NCBI GenBank assembly: GCA_002914805.1
Contig: JXTB01000258.1
Span: 72,603-136,602 of the forward strand
From: Parasponia andersonii
Taxonomy: Eukaryota; Streptophyta; Magnoliopsida; Rosales; Cannabaceae
DNA: 64,000 nt
Reading direction: 5' to 3'
Position 1 is the stretch's first letter; each line of letters begins with the position of its first letter. Positions 22,060 through 33,452 of this stretch are shown here, piece by piece. The position numbers and the translations under genes are program-made. The notes beneath the pieces were generated by a model, which was not told where the DNA came from, made no database searches, and saw only the letters and a list, made by a program, of their open reading frames with translations.

Positions 22060-24760
22060 TGTCAAGACCCAAAACTAGGTTAATGATAAAATTAAAATTT
22101 CACAAGCTAAATATGATGACTAGAAATCAAAAGTCACGACTTTTAATAATTTTAAGTGAAAATATAATAAAATATTAATTTTAAAAAATTTAAGAGGAAT
22201 CAAGTATCAGATAGTTTTATTTTGAACCTCAAATTAGTATAAATTCTATAATTATTTAAATTCTTATTAGTCTTAATTATATAAGAAAAATACCCATTGA
22301 GTTTAAGAAAATTTCTAGAATATCCTCTTTGGAAACTTGTTAAGAAACCATAAGCTTTGATAAATTGAGTTTAACTGAAAACTTTAGTTCAATGTCCAAA
22401 ATATGTTACATAAAATCGCTAGCAATAAAATCTTCCTCATACATTCACTTACTAATCTTGGTTAAATAATTGAACAAAGAAAGATAACAGAGTACGAACA
22501 CCCACCAGAGATTTAAAGTGAAACTGTAAGTACAAGCTATTCAGCTTGTTTGACCACGAGAATTACTACCTCAATTGGATAAACTCCTGAAAGTATGAGA
22601 AGTAGGGGAGTGAGTATTCACATGCTCAGTAGAAAATTCAATTACCTTTTTGAATGGATGCAATTTTACTAAACCTGCATGGTTAATACTTTTCCAAAAT
22701 CCTTTTGAAAATCAACTTTCTAAAATAATTAGCATCCAAAATAATCTCCTATTCAAAACTAAAACCAAATCCACATAATTGTACAAAATCATAAATTGTC
22801 ATATCCCATGAGCTCACATTCTCTCATCATAAACTAGAGTAACTCGTACTACGTGTACTAAATACTCTCTACCTGATACCTATCCTAAAAAACTAGAGGG
22901 ACACCCATGTGTCTAAGCCTACCGAATCGGATGGCAACTAAATGTCGACACCTACTAAATGGGAATAATCAGAAAAATTTCGCGTTAGTTTAAGGGCTGT
23001 CACTAAGGGCAGGGATATTGACCACACACTAAACACCGCGATGCCTAAGATGTATCTCATATGTGATCATATGATATGTACAACATGTAACAGTTCACAA
23101 TAATCATACATCCATAAATCGAATCGTGCTTAAAATTCAACTTAGCATTATTCTTAGATTTACCGTAACATGGGCAGCACACCGCTGTTTTATCCCAAAA
23201 TCACAATATAAAAATATGTATAATAATTGACATTGTCCAATCCCAATATAATCCAACCATTTACGGAAATTAATTAAACTATAGTAAAATTACAATTTTT
23301 CATAAATAAATTTTAATGCAATTAAAATATAAAACAGATATAAATATTAAGTAATTGAATCTCGACCTTATTATTGCAGTAATACTAAGCTAACAACACT
23401 CGAAGAAATTCTTGTTGGTCACTTGGGTGTTCAATCAATAGTTTATAGATCCTAGTAAGCACACTTGAAAAAGCGACTTTTCCACCGAAACCTCAAATGA
23501 AGAAATATAGGTCACCACTAAATTTAGAGTACCCAAAAACGCTAGCTAGACATTTAATTTATCAAAAGTGAGTGTCGATTTTCTTAATTTTTATGCCATT
23601 TCAAGATATAGTGATATTTTATGTCAAAATTTGTCTCTCAACCTTACTAAGTCTAAATTCGAAGTCAAAAATTAATTCCAAGATCTGAAGCATTAATTGT
23701 GCTCCAAAATCTAAAAGTTTCATAAATACCATTTTTTAAAAATATTTAGAAAAATACCATCTTTTCTATTTTAAAATTACTGCACTTCTGGATACTATTT
23801 TTTTATTTTTACGAACTGTAATTATTCATAATTTTTAATTCGCTTTCACTTGATATAATTATCTTGGGTAAATAAATTACCTAACCATAATAATTACATA
23901 ATTAGCACTTTTTCAAAGTAATTAGAAAAATACCAATATTTCTGGTTACACTATTTTTTACGGAATTTGTAGAATGTCATTACATTCCTATTGACCGCCC
24001 AAGGCCCAATTTCAAAGTTCAACAAAGTTTTTGGCCCAAAATATATGTTTATAAAAATACAATTTTCGAAAAAAAATGTAAATACCACTTTTCCAAAAGA
24101 TTTTCTCATGCATCACTCATCTACACTTCATAATTCAACCAGCCATAATCACAACTATAATCATACAATTATGCCTCAAGGTTTCATGATTAAAACTTGA
24201 TGTTTATAAAAATAACTATTTAAATATCACATTTTAAATTAAATAAAAAATTGCAAAAAGAGATCAAAAACTCACCAAAACTATCTTGGGGCCAAAGTGA
24301 AGGAAACAACCCATGTGGTTCGATCGGCAACGTCAAGAAATGGGGTGATGCACCGGTAGTGACACCAAGGGGCAGTCAACGGCGACTTTTGGCTGGAAAA
24401 ATCATACTGGAGATGGAAATTTCGAAGACCCGAATGTCAGACACTGGAGCTTTGTTTTCGGCGAAAGCTGTCGGGATTTGCTCGTCTCCCTTTGATGAAC
24501 AGAGCGGGATGGCACATCGAGTCTATTGTGATGGCATTGGACAGTGGTGGAGCTCAACAGTTCTGGTCATTTTTTGTGAATTTCGAGGACCATGCGTGAG
24601 AAAGAAAGGAAATGGTAGGTTCATTTATGCAATTTTAACAATTATAGCTCCTTATTTTTAAATTCTAGATGTTTTGTTTATTTTAATACAAAAAATAGTT
24701 ATTTATGAGTTTGCCACTACATTAAATTTACTCTTTTACCTCTTTAAATTTCTAGTTATT
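22060..24760. repeat. 'CAAGACCC' repeat-family insertion in copy B
   Basis: It begins 'cttgtcaagacccaaaacta'. It breaks the copy-B alignment between 'cacaagctaaatatgatgac' (about 22105) and 'agacatcgcaaaatgag' (about 24767). It contains 'ggacacccatgtgtctaagc' and 'gtgagtattcacatgctcagtag', words also found near 32100-32420, so it belongs to the same interspersed family. The 136-codon frame at 24251-24661 lacks any recognised domain. It lies where the family has a GC-richer leader, so I do not call it a gene. The family looks like a large LTR or non-autonomous element, but termini were not resolved. Confidence 0.5.
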
Positions 24761-24764
24761 ATGC

Positions 24765-26210
24765 TAGACATCGCAAAATGAGATAAAAAATATTTTGAAA
24801 TTTATGAATGTTGAAACATTTCTATAATCACGATTTCAAAACATTTTGAGAAGATAATTTCCACAATTTCGTGGTCACTTTCTAAGCGTAGATATAGATA
24901 AATATTAATGGCCAAAAGCCATATATCATTTACTCATCTTACACAATACATAAGTTATACAAACTAAATCTAAATGTATATTAATCCTTTGATAACAATG
25001 ATTAGGAAATTTTCAAAATTAAAAAATGACAACTAATGAGGCTCCAAAATATCTCTATTTATGTTTTTTTGTCCAAATTATACTAATTAGTACCTGAGAG
25101 GAATAAGAGGGGAGTTAATACTTAATAAAGAATCGATTACAAGTTTTCGATGGATATATAAAGTATTTACTTTTTAAGTTCTGTCATTTAACAAAATATT
25201 TACCAAGCACTTTGTGAAACCAACATCTCCAGTAAATTGTGCTAAAATTGACCAATCAATTAACAACCCTAAATGGTTGCATATTTTAATCATATCACGC
25301 ACATTGTGCTAAAATTGACCAATCAATTAACAACCCTAGATGGTTGCATATTTTAATCATATCACGCACAGACGCACACATGCATCATCAAAGAATTTTA
25401 GTCTACATCCTTATAGTATCATTCATTCCTAAGTCATATATGGCACTACCAGCATCTCCAGTTGGACATTCGTGCTAGTATTACATACATGTCATACATG
25501 AGGATTCATACAGTGATGGGCATCGATGAAATAGATAATGCAATGTGGTACATGAATGTAAATGGAGTACTTTAGTCAATAAAAAATCCATTAGGTTGTA
25601 TTTGCCAATGACAATTCCAATAGTGAAATATGCTACCAAACTCCATTCGACGAGTACATTAAAAAAGTGAATAATTTCACAATCTAACGACTGAATCAAA
25701 ATTCACCACACAAAGTATCAAAAAATAATTGACCACACAAATCCAAGCTTTGAGATTGGTTATCATTCATTACCTACATGTGTACTGCAAAATATGAGCA
25801 GGTTTATCTTAGTTTTGTAACTAAGTCTCTACTCCTTGAGTTTTCCCTCAATTCAATCCTCTTTTATCGCAAAATAGTCCCAATTTTCACAGATTTTTTA
25901 CACTTAAACCCCAACTCAATTTGATAAATTCTAACTTTGTTTTATTTAAAAATGAGGGTATCTATAGATACAATATGGAAATCAATTTATGTCTAATTCA
26001 CAAACCATAAATTCTAATTAAATAACTTCTTTAAATCTAACTCATCTAGTGACTCTTTTAGCTCTGTTTACTAATTTTATTTTTTAAATTTTTTTGTCAA
26101 ACAACTTCGAATAAATAGGAACTACAAGACTTGAGAGATGAAAAACAAACTAGAGTATATATATCTTTTTTTTAGTAAAGTTGTCAAATTGAAAATAAAT
26201 AGGTATTTAT
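24765..26210 (+). repeat. Segmental duplication copy B, middle part
   Basis: It aligns with about 15130-17115 of copy A, without copy A's 16170-16730 insertion. It has its own 75-bp tandem duplication at about 25230-25375 ('attgtgctaaaattgaccaa' twice). No gene is seen. Confidence 0.8.
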
Positions 26211-26590
26211 TATTGGAAATAAAACAATCTTTATTACTCACTCAAATATTATTAAAAGAGAAAACTTCTACTCTCACTCTTCAAGCTCACTCATTCATTA
26301 GAAGCTATGCTTCTTTCTTCCTCACTTCCCTCTTAGAAGCTTTGCTTCTTACTTGATACTTAGAACTCAAATAGGAAGGGATATTTATACTTGAAGTTAC
26401 TAATCCTCCTCCACACAAAATACTATAAATAAAATAATACAAATAAATCTGAACCACACACTTAAAGTAATACAAATCACGCTCATCTACCACATTCAAA
26501 TTACTAGAAACTTCTCCTTGATGGACTTGGATCAAGTTTTGGGCTAATCTTCAATTAATGAAGTTGGGCTTTGAACTTGAGCTTATAATA
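26211..26590 (-). repeat. 3' LTR of minus-strand copia
   Basis: It matches 28743-29120. Its outer end has TATTGG where the other LTR has TGTTGG, and the inner end reads TTATAATA where the other has TTATAACA. Confidence 0.88.
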
Positions 26591-26594
26591 ATTT

Positions 26595-27207
26595 TAGGAT
26601 GCACGAGCTCTAGTGGCTTTCGGGCTCTTGAATTCGACTCCTTTGGAAAGCATTTTCTGAATTGTTTCTTGAGTAAGCATCCTTCACAAAGTTGGTCCGG
26701 ATAATTGATGCTTGGCAAACCTTTCACCATCTCTTTCTTGGATAGTAGCTCTAGTCTTTCAAAGTTGAGATGCTCGAATCTCAAATGCCATAGCCATGAT
26801 GAATCCTTATAACATATTTTGTGATATTTTGCAATATCATTTTAAATATTCAACAAAAATATTCTATTTCTTGACATAGGTACCTTGACAATCAAGTTCA
26901 TGTTGTCATCTCTTATAGAAATACTATAATCTTTCAAGTGAATATCATAGTCTTTCTTTAAGAGTTGTCCTAAACTCAAAATATTTGTTTTCATAGTGGG
27001 TACATAATAAACATTTAAAATGAATTGATGTCTCCCATTTTTCAAGCAGATAAAATTTGATCTCTTCTTTAATCTGCTATTTTGAGTCATCACCAAAAGA
27101 AACATTCCCAATGATTGATTCGTCAAGTTCCATGAACATTGATCGAAGCCCACACATATGATTGCTAGCACTAGTGTCAAGATACCATATGTTGTCTTGA
27201 CCTTCAT
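26595..27207 (-). pseudogene. Copia protease C-part and GAG-pre-integrase
   Basis: On the minus strand one piece reads FVYYVPTMKTNILSLGQLL-like text with 'VYYVPTMKTNILSLGQLLKK', and another reads RFEHLNFERLELLSKKEM then QLCEGCLLKKQFRK. These are the end of the aspartic protease region and the H-x(n)-H...C-x-x-C pre-integrase finger of TNT1-94-like plant polyproteins. The frame ends within about 60 residues of where the integrase core should begin, then passes straight into the 3' LTR, marking a large deletion. Confidence 0.85.
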
Positions 27208-27376
27208 TGATGTCGTTATATGCTAGTAGCACAATACCATTCTCTTCTCTCTTCTCTTCAACGTAATTGACTTTCTCTTCAATTCTGCTAATAGGTGCTC
27301 TATATTCTCTAGCATAATGGCCAAACTTGTGACAATTGTAATATTCAACTTGAGACTTCTCGTGCCTCGGGTTCAT
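27077..27376 (-). pseudogene. Copia zinc knuckle and protease active site (mutated)
   Basis: A 99-codon minus frame contains YYNCHKFGHYAREYR. The CCHC zinc knuckle of copia Gag should have cysteines where the first and last Y of this motif stand, so two of the four zinc ligands are lost by G-to-A changes. Further on WYLDTSASNHMCG carries the protease active site, in which the glycine after D-T is replaced by serine. Both changes are consistent with C-to-T decay of methylated DNA. Confidence 0.85.
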
Positions 27377-27399
27377 TTAATCTCTACCACGATTTCTTG

Positions 27400-28140
27400 T
27401 AAAGCTTTATCCTCTTTGAAAATTACCATTGTGATAATTGTGATTGTTGTTGAAATTCTAACCTCATCCATGAGCACAACTTGCACCATATCCTTGTCCT
27501 TAGCTTTGTTCTTTATCACAATCAAGTTGACTTCTATCGCTATATTGGCTATCTTCTCTTTTTGTGAGTTGTATCTTGAGAAGCTGCTCCTTGAAATTTG
27601 ACTTCTTATCTTTTTTTTTCTTAGTGAGCTTGCAAGGAATCTAAGAGTTGTTCTATCATCATGGTTCTCAAATCTTTGTTTTCTTCAATGGCAGTAACAA
27701 TTTCTTGAACTTTGGATCTAACGATCAGAGAATCTTTTTTATGTCGCAACATTTTCTAGTTTCTCACTTTTTCTCTTTAATTGAATGGAAATGGCTAAAA
27801 TTCTAGAAAAGTAGTCAGAAATTGACTCAATTTCTATCATGTGTAGTGAGTCAAACTCTCCTCTCAGAGTTTGAAGGCAGACCTTCTTAACTTTTTCTTC
27901 TCCCTTGTATAAAATTTGAAGTTTCTCCTATGCTTCTTTGGCAGAGATTGCACTTGGGGATTTTCTCAAACCCATCGTCATCTAAGGTAGATGAGGAAGA
28001 AAGCCTTTTGTCTCTCTTTCTTGAGTCTTTTAAAGTATCCTTTTGTGTTGAGCATAGTTTTGCCTCATTTCTTAACTCATTGTAGCCTTTCTCTACTACC
28101 TCCCAAATATCATGTGCTCCAAGGAGGACTTTCATTTTGA
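27400..28140 (-). pseudogene. Copia gag (decayed)
   Basis: It starts at ATG 28133-28135 (minus): MKVLLGAHDIWEVVEKGYNE, the standard plant copia gag start region. Then come RDKRLSSSSTLDDDGFEKI and, after frameshifts, traces of the 'KEAW..L' and 'ES..DYFSRV' helices (about 27780-27900). Stops and shifts break it. Confidence 0.85.
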
Positions 28141-28279
28141 TAATCTAATTATCAAAGCTGCTACTTTAGAGTGTGGAACTTGAAGAGATGTTAAATCACC
28201 GGTAGTGATAGCTCTTTATAGAGTGAGCTTTTGAAAATTACGATAACACAGATAGATCCGGAAAGTCGAAAAACTATAA

Positions 28280-28460
28280 GACTGACTGGTATATCAACAT
28301 AGTCAAAATCTGCAATTAAAGTCAACCTTCATGGTCAAAGGTCAATGTAGGTTAATGGCTTGGTCAAGAGCTGAGTCACGGCTTGGTCAAAGGCATAGAT
28401 GACTCGGTCAATGGCTGGGTCTAATAGCTTTGACGGCTCGGTTAAATGGCTTTGACTCAG
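28280..28460 (-). promoter_or_regulatory. GGTCAA-rich leader of minus-strand copia
   Basis: About nine GTCAA/GGTCAA/TTGAC words fall within about 170 bp, between the primer site and gag. TTGAC is the W-box core bound by WRKY factors. Their function here is unproven and they may only be a degenerate short tandem repeat ('cttggtcaa'). Confidence 0.4.
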
Positions 28461-28727
28461 TTAATTAGGTGAGTTGAATCAATTTATGGCAGTAAACTTC
28501 TAGCAACTCGTTCGGACTTGTTCAGACTCCGATTGGGCTAATTTTTGTTGCAACGTGTTCGTCCCGTCGAGCTCTTCGAATTGATATACAATTATGATAG
28601 GTGAGGGACAATTTTTCAACACTCTCAATCTCAAGAAATTTTTTCTAATGTGGAAGATTAGTCAAAATTGTATCCACAGAGCAAAATTTCAAGAGACTTA
28701 AAATTTCAAGAGATCTCTAATAACCTC

Positions 28728-28739
28728 GCACTGATACCA
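28728..28739 (-). other. Primer-binding site, tRNA-iMet type
   Basis: The reverse complement reads TGGTATCAGTGC, one base from TGGTATCAGAGC, and lies three bases inside the 5' LTR end at 28743. Confidence 0.8.
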
Positions 28740-28742
28740 CTT

Positions 28743-29120
28743 TGTTGGAAATAAAAAAAAAGTATATTACTCACTCAAATATTATTACAAGAGAAAATTC
28801 TCATTCTCACTCTTCAAGCTCACTCACTCACTAGAAACTATGTTTTTTTCTTCCTCACTTCACTCTTTGAAGCTTTGCTTCTTACTTGATGCATAGAACT
28901 CAAATGGGGATAAGTATTTATATAAATTACTCTTCCTTCTCTACACAAAATGCTACAAATAAAATAATTCAAATAAATCTTAGCCACGTACTTAAAATAA
29001 TACAAATCACACTAATCTAACACATTCAAATTATTAGAAACTTCTCCTTGATGGACTTGGATCATGTTTTGGGCTAATCTTTAACTAATGAAGTTGGGCT
29101 TTAAACTTGGGCTTATAACA
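28743..29120 (-). repeat. 5' LTR of minus-strand copia
   Basis: On the minus strand it starts TGTTATAAGCCC and ends TTTCCAACA, with proper TG...CA termini. It matches 26211-26590 at about nine positions in ten by eye. Confidence 0.88.
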
Positions 29121-29520
29121 AAATTGTGATCCAATATTTATTTATAAGTAAAGAAGAAAAAAGTGGTTTCTAAATTCTAGACAAAATAAACGTTAAACTT
29201 TAAAAAAAAAAAAAATCCTCTCCAAGATTCTAGGCAATCTATTCCATATTAAAAATTTATTTTGAAAATATTAATTATGAAAAAAATAAAAGATAATGAA
29301 TATCTAACGTACCTGGAAGAAAATACTTTGATTTATTTTGAAATATGAAAATGGCTAAAAAAATAGGGTATTATTGTTCTAATTTCTTTTTTTTTTTTTG
29401 TTTCCTTTTAGTTAAATCCTTATTCTTTATGAGAAATTTAGAAATATTACAAATGGGAAAAAAAAATTAGGGATCTTCGGCAAACACCTAAACGAAAAAC
29501 CGATAAGTACATAAACTCGT
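29121..29520 (+). repeat. Segmental duplication copy B, end part
   Basis: It continues copy A from about 17135 to 17480 ('aagtaaagaagaaaaaagt', 'ccaagattctaggcaatcta'), directly after the copia insertion. It ends before a single N at 29553. Confidence 0.8.
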
Positions 29521-29553
29521 AACTCCTACGCTGGCTATTCATACTCTATAAAN

Positions 29554-30665
29554 GCGAATAGATTTGTTGCAAACCTTAAACATAATGCACCACTTCTATT
29601 TTCTTTTCTTGTCTCTTTTATGCCGAGTAATTTTTTTCAGGTATTCTTTCTTTGTGCGCAGCACAATTATATGGAAGGTAAATATATTCGCTGCTCTCTA
29701 AGTATCTAAATATTGATGTGAAAGAATTTTTTTTTTTTTTTTTGAGAATTGATATGAAAGAAATTTTGTACTTGTACATGATGCGAAATTTGACCATTAT
29801 ACTAGAGTTTTGTACTAGGGCATTTTGATATCTTTTGACAAGAAAACAGGGTTCTATTTTAAAATTTGGGGGATATGTCTTTTGATGTATTTATATCTCT
29901 CTTTTTATGGGTGCGAGAGATGGAAAGAATTTATTTAGCTTCCTGGCTTGAGATTCTCTCTCACTCACTTGTTATGGGTGTGTGAGATAGAAAGAATTTC
30001 TTTAGCTTCCTGGCTTGAGATTCTCGCTCTCACTCAAAACAAGAGAAGAGATATAGAGAGATGGCAGATTGGAGGCCTCAAACAAGTGTACGTACGTACG
30101 TATAAGTTCCTTTTTTTCTTTACTTAAAAATTTCTAATCGTTTTAATTCTTTAATCATCAAGAGATCACTCCCAATAAGATTAATTTAGGAGAGTGCATG
30201 GTATTGATTCTACGTTGTACAAACTTATTTTGGATGTTGCTTCTTTAAGGTATCTTGCTCATGACCAATAGGAGAATAGATTTATTATCAACCTTGAACG
30301 TGCACCACTTCGTTTTTCCTATCTTTTCTTCTTTTTTTTTTTTTTTTTTTGTGAGCACAATTATATGGCAGTTAAATATTCATTGCTCTAAGTACTTACA
30401 AATTGATATTAAAGATATTGACTAAGTGGGCTGGTTCACGTAGTAAAAGTACTCATTATCTGCGATCTCGATCATAGATTCGAGTCACACCGAAATAAGC
30501 GTGATCATTAGTTAAGTCCCACTTTTTTTAAAAAAAAAATTGATATTAAAAATATTTAATTTGTACTTGTGAATAATGCAAAATTTGACCATTTTCAGCA
30601 AATTTTGTAGTAGGTCATTTTGATATCTTTTGACAAGAAAAAAGGGTTCTATATTACAATTTAGG
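29554..30665 (+). repeat. Divergent duplication copy D with internal tandem repeat
   Basis: Two related halves (about 29554-29880 and 30270-30665) share 'gaatagattt(g/a)tt', 'gtgcaccacttc', 'cacaattatatgg', 'aatttgaccat' and 'cattttgatatcttttgaca'. The middle contains 'gtgcatggtattgattcta', as in copies A and C, so it is an older relative of those segments. A degenerate hairpin region with a 90-bp internal duplication spans 29895-30062 ('tttagcttcctggcttgaga' twice). A 'gtacgtacgtacgta' run follows at about 30090. Confidence 0.65.
30420..30537 (+). mobile_element. tRNA-derived SINE-like insertion with 19-bp target duplication
   Basis: About 118 bp are inserted between two copies of 'aattgatattaaagatatt' (30401-30419 and 30538-30556, one mismatch). 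The left part has an A-box-like 'tggttcacgtag' and, about 40 bp on, a B-box-like 'gattcgagtc', the internal RNA polymerase III promoter elements of tRNA-derived SINEs. It ends in an A-tail. Long target duplication, tail and size all agree with a short plant SINE; the family is not known to me. Confidence 0.7.
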
Positions 30666-30917
30666 CATAAAGGAATTAGTTTCACCAAAATCCCTTGTCA
30701 TTGGACGTTTGTAATATGTGAAGACTACGATGTATTTATATTTCTAACCATTTGCAACCTGATATGATGTATTCACATGATAGTTTCTAGGCTTTGACAT
30801 TTGAAATTTCGTGTACAAGATAAAATTTATTGGCTGTTTGAGATATCAAACTAAGGAAGTTATAAGGAAAGGGGAATAAAAAACAGAAAAAAGAAAAACA
30901 ATTTCCATCAAGTAACT

Positions 30918-30995
30918 TCATGAATTAGCCAATGGATCCATCAATTCTCCACCGCGATCGTCTTTCCATAGGTTCCAAGTTTTCGTAGGTCTGTC
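30918..30995 (-). pseudogene. Receptor-like kinase C-lobe fragment (minus)
   Basis: The minus frame reads TWNLWKDDRGGELMDPLANS then stop. In S-domain receptor kinases the segment 'A-W-x-L-W-x-E-G-x-x-x-E-L-x-D' followed by P-L occurs just before the 'CVQE-x-P' block seen in copies A and C. Only these ~25 residues are recognisable. It lies in the opposite direction to the copy A and C fragments, so it is a separate relic. Confidence 0.5.
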
Positions 30996-31445
30996 ATATT
31001 TGTAAGTTTTAGTACTAAGTGATACTGAAAATGGATGAAAATTGATGAAAATTGAACAGACTCCAAAAGAAGGAATGTCGTGATTACTTATACATCCTAG
31101 CAAGCTCAATGAGAGGTTCATGTCGCCTATTTGGCGCTCTAGTAGCATGCGGATTATTACAGTACCAGGAACCACGACATTTATGCAGGCACTGTAATAG
31201 GCCTTTAAATATGATTTTTATGCCCCTTGAAATACCTTTCTCGTTGTACTGGGAGTGCATTGTTCATCTGAAACGATATTTAAGGGGAAATAAAAGTCAA
31301 CAAAAAAAATTAGAAAGAGGGAAAGTTTATTATTTGTATTTTTAAGGTTTTAAGAGTTGTAAATTGAGAGAAAAGTTTTGTGTAATTATTCATTTTTACG
31401 CTTAAAATTCATAAATTACCTTTCGACTATATATTTATATACTAC

Positions 31446-31589
31446 TGCATATTCTTTATGTGTGCTTTTGTGAATTTAACGGCAGAGTATAATTAAGATA
31501 GTGTAGGGGTAAAATAATGCATATTCTTTATGTGTGCTTTTGTGAATTTAATGGCAGAGTATAATTAAGATAGTGCAGGGATCAAATTA
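31446..31589. repeat. 72-bp tandem duplication
   Basis: 'tgcatattctttatgtgtgc' and the following 50 bases occur twice, head to tail, with two or three differences. No gene lies around it; 31000-31650 shows only short frames without domains. Confidence 0.85.
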
Positions 31590-31649
31590 CTTTACGTGAA
31601 AAAGTTCAAAAGCTTTATTGTCATAGTTAGAACTTTAAAGACTAAATTT

Positions 31650-32450
31650 ATCACGATCCAAAACCCGAGCCATTGGAAGAAAGAGAATTTTATAAAGATG
31701 GAAAATTCTTTGATTTATTTGAAAAGTGTCTTAAAGGTTTTAATTTTATAAAATAATCTATTTTAAAGGATATTTAGAATTTCATCCCGTGAACCTCTTC
31801 CATAATTTGTATATACCTTTAAATATAGATCAAATAATAACTAAAAAATATAAATCAAATATAAATCCAAGCATCATCATCATCCACTGTAAAATTCAAA
31901 TACCAGAATGACATATATAAGTTCACAGACAAACTAGAAAGTGGTAATCTTAGTTCAATACTACTACAAAATCCAAACAACACATCAACAAGTCTCTAGT
32001 ATTACCAAGATGACGAGCTACGATTAGAGATCATCTTCTAATCCTCTTGATCACTAAGATCGCACTGGACACCACCTGAGAAAGAAAAGTAGGAGGTGAG
32101 CATCTTGAGAAAGAAAAGTAGGAGGTGAGCATAAAATGCCCAGTAGGAAAGCAGTTACCTCAGTTAAAAATATTTTAGTGATAGAAAGTTCCTACTTTGT
32201 TAGTTTAAATCTAATACATACATATATAATAGTCCAAAACTAGAAAGCCACATGTATATGTATAAATAAAACAGTGTAAGCAAAACTATCCAATTCATAT
32301 GCATATGACACAAATCAACCTATATCTATGAGCTCACATCCTGTCATCTATGGAAACCTAGGATAATAGCACTAAGCCTACCTAGCACCCAAGCCCATAC
32401 TCAGAAAGGACACCCATGTGTCGCTTACCAAACCTAGAGAGATAACTAAA
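31650..32450. repeat. Member of the 'CACGACCC' repeat family
   Basis: It begins 'tcacgatccaaaacccgagc' and continues with 'gagaattttataaag'. It includes a 27-bp duplication (32073-32127, 'gagaaagaaaagtaggaggt') and 'ggacacccatgtgtcgctta'. It ends where copy C starts. It resembles the blocks at 22060 and 34697. Confidence 0.5.
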
Positions 32451-32514
32451 TCGGTATATTAATATAGAAACTCAGTTGGAGATAAACAATAATCTTTTTC
32501 ACGATAGAGCAAGA

Positions 32515-32638
32515 GTCTCTTTTGTTATGCATGGGGATGAGAGGGTGTGTTTCTAGCTTAGTAGAATTGAAAACTTTAGAAATATATTCAGAAACTCATT
32601 CTCCCATACCCAATCAAAACAAGAGAAGACTAGAGAGA
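32515..32638 (+). other. Long hairpin C1
   Basis: Orthologue of A1: 'gtctcttttgttatgc' and 'gagggtgtgtttc' face 'gaaactcattctccc' and 'gagaagactagagag'. Pairing is weaker than in A1. Confidence 0.6.
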
Positions 32639-32934
32639 TGGCAGCAATTGCGAATACTTGGAAGGCATGTTATAAGTATAAAGACATTAAGATTTGAGAG
32701 TGTGCATGGTATTGATTGTATATTTCATGTACTTATATTTTCTTTTTTCTTTTTAATATTTTTAATTATCTTGCTAGATCAATATAGAAGAATAAATTTA
32801 TTATCAAACTTTAACGGGCACCGCTTCTTTTTTTTTTTCCTAGTGTATTATTTTCCAGATATTCTATGCAGTAAAATAATATGCTTCATGTCCGATCCTT
32901 TCTTATAATAATGGCCAATTCATATTATATAATG

Positions 32935-33030
32935 AACGCTATGGATGTGTTCAAGAAAATCCAGAAAATCTATAGGCCAGCAACGTCTGATGTGGTTCCA
33001 ATCGATGTAACAATTTCGGCTTTACAAACT
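32935..33030 (+). pseudogene. Receptor-like kinase C-terminal fragment, copy C
   Basis: 'tgttcaagaaaatccagaaa' and 'aggccagcaacgtctgatgt' correspond to the CLQENPEDRPAMSDVV segment of copy A. An insertion of a few bases breaks the frame between the N-P-E and R-P parts. It then runs into a deletion joining 'aactcgacgaa' to 'attttgaactatacacaag'. Confidence 0.6.
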
Positions 33031-33356
33031 CGACGAAATTTTGAACTATACACAAGTACAAATATGTTTAAATATCAATTGTTTGTAAATACTTAGAGTA
33101 ATAATGAATATTTACCGGGCATATAATTTTACTGCGCATAATGGAACAATACCTGAATACATCAGGGAAAAAAAAAGAAAAAAAGAAAAAAAACAAAACA
33201 AAAACAAAAAGCAAAAACAAAACAAAACAAAAGAAGCTGTGCACATTAAGGTTTACAAAAAATATCTACTCTTCTGTATTGATCATAAACAAGAGAGATA
33301 AAGATACACTCAATTTTGGGATTCCAAGTATTCCTACTGGCTGCTATCGATCTATA

Positions 33357-33452
33357 TCTCTCTTGTTTTGATTGGAAGAGAGAGAAAGAGTTTCAAATTG
33401 ACTAAAAGGTTAAAGAAACACTTTCTCCCAATTCCAAGCATAACAAGAGAGA
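33357..33452 (-). other. Long hairpin C2
   Basis: Orthologue of A2 and B2: 'tctctcttgttttgattgg' and 'agagagaaagagtttc' face 'gaaacactttctccca' and 'ccaagcataacaagagaga'. Confidence 0.7.

Larger units (their letters stand above)
21166..22515 (+). repeat. 1.35-kb direct repeat, second unit
   Basis: Near-identical to 19809-21164. Beyond 22515 the sequence continues into unique 'CACGACCC'-family DNA, while the first unit stops at the N. Confidence 0.95.
26211..29120 (-). mobile_element. Copia retrotransposon with internal deletion (minus strand)
   Basis: Two LTRs of about 380 bp flank only 2.15 kb of internal DNA. Read on the minus strand there is a tRNA-iMet primer site, gag, zinc knuckle, protease and pre-integrase, and then the 3' LTR. 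Integrase, reverse transcriptase and RNase H are missing altogether, so it could only have moved in trans or lost these later. It interrupts duplication copy B at the point matching about 17120 in copy A. A clear target duplication was not found; extra bases 'aaattgtgatccaat' lie at the right flank. Confidence 0.88.

Noticed and set aside
24251..24661. 136-codon plus-strand frame
   Set aside because: No recognised domain and no splice context. It lies inside a non-coding repeat block whose family relatives do not keep the frame.
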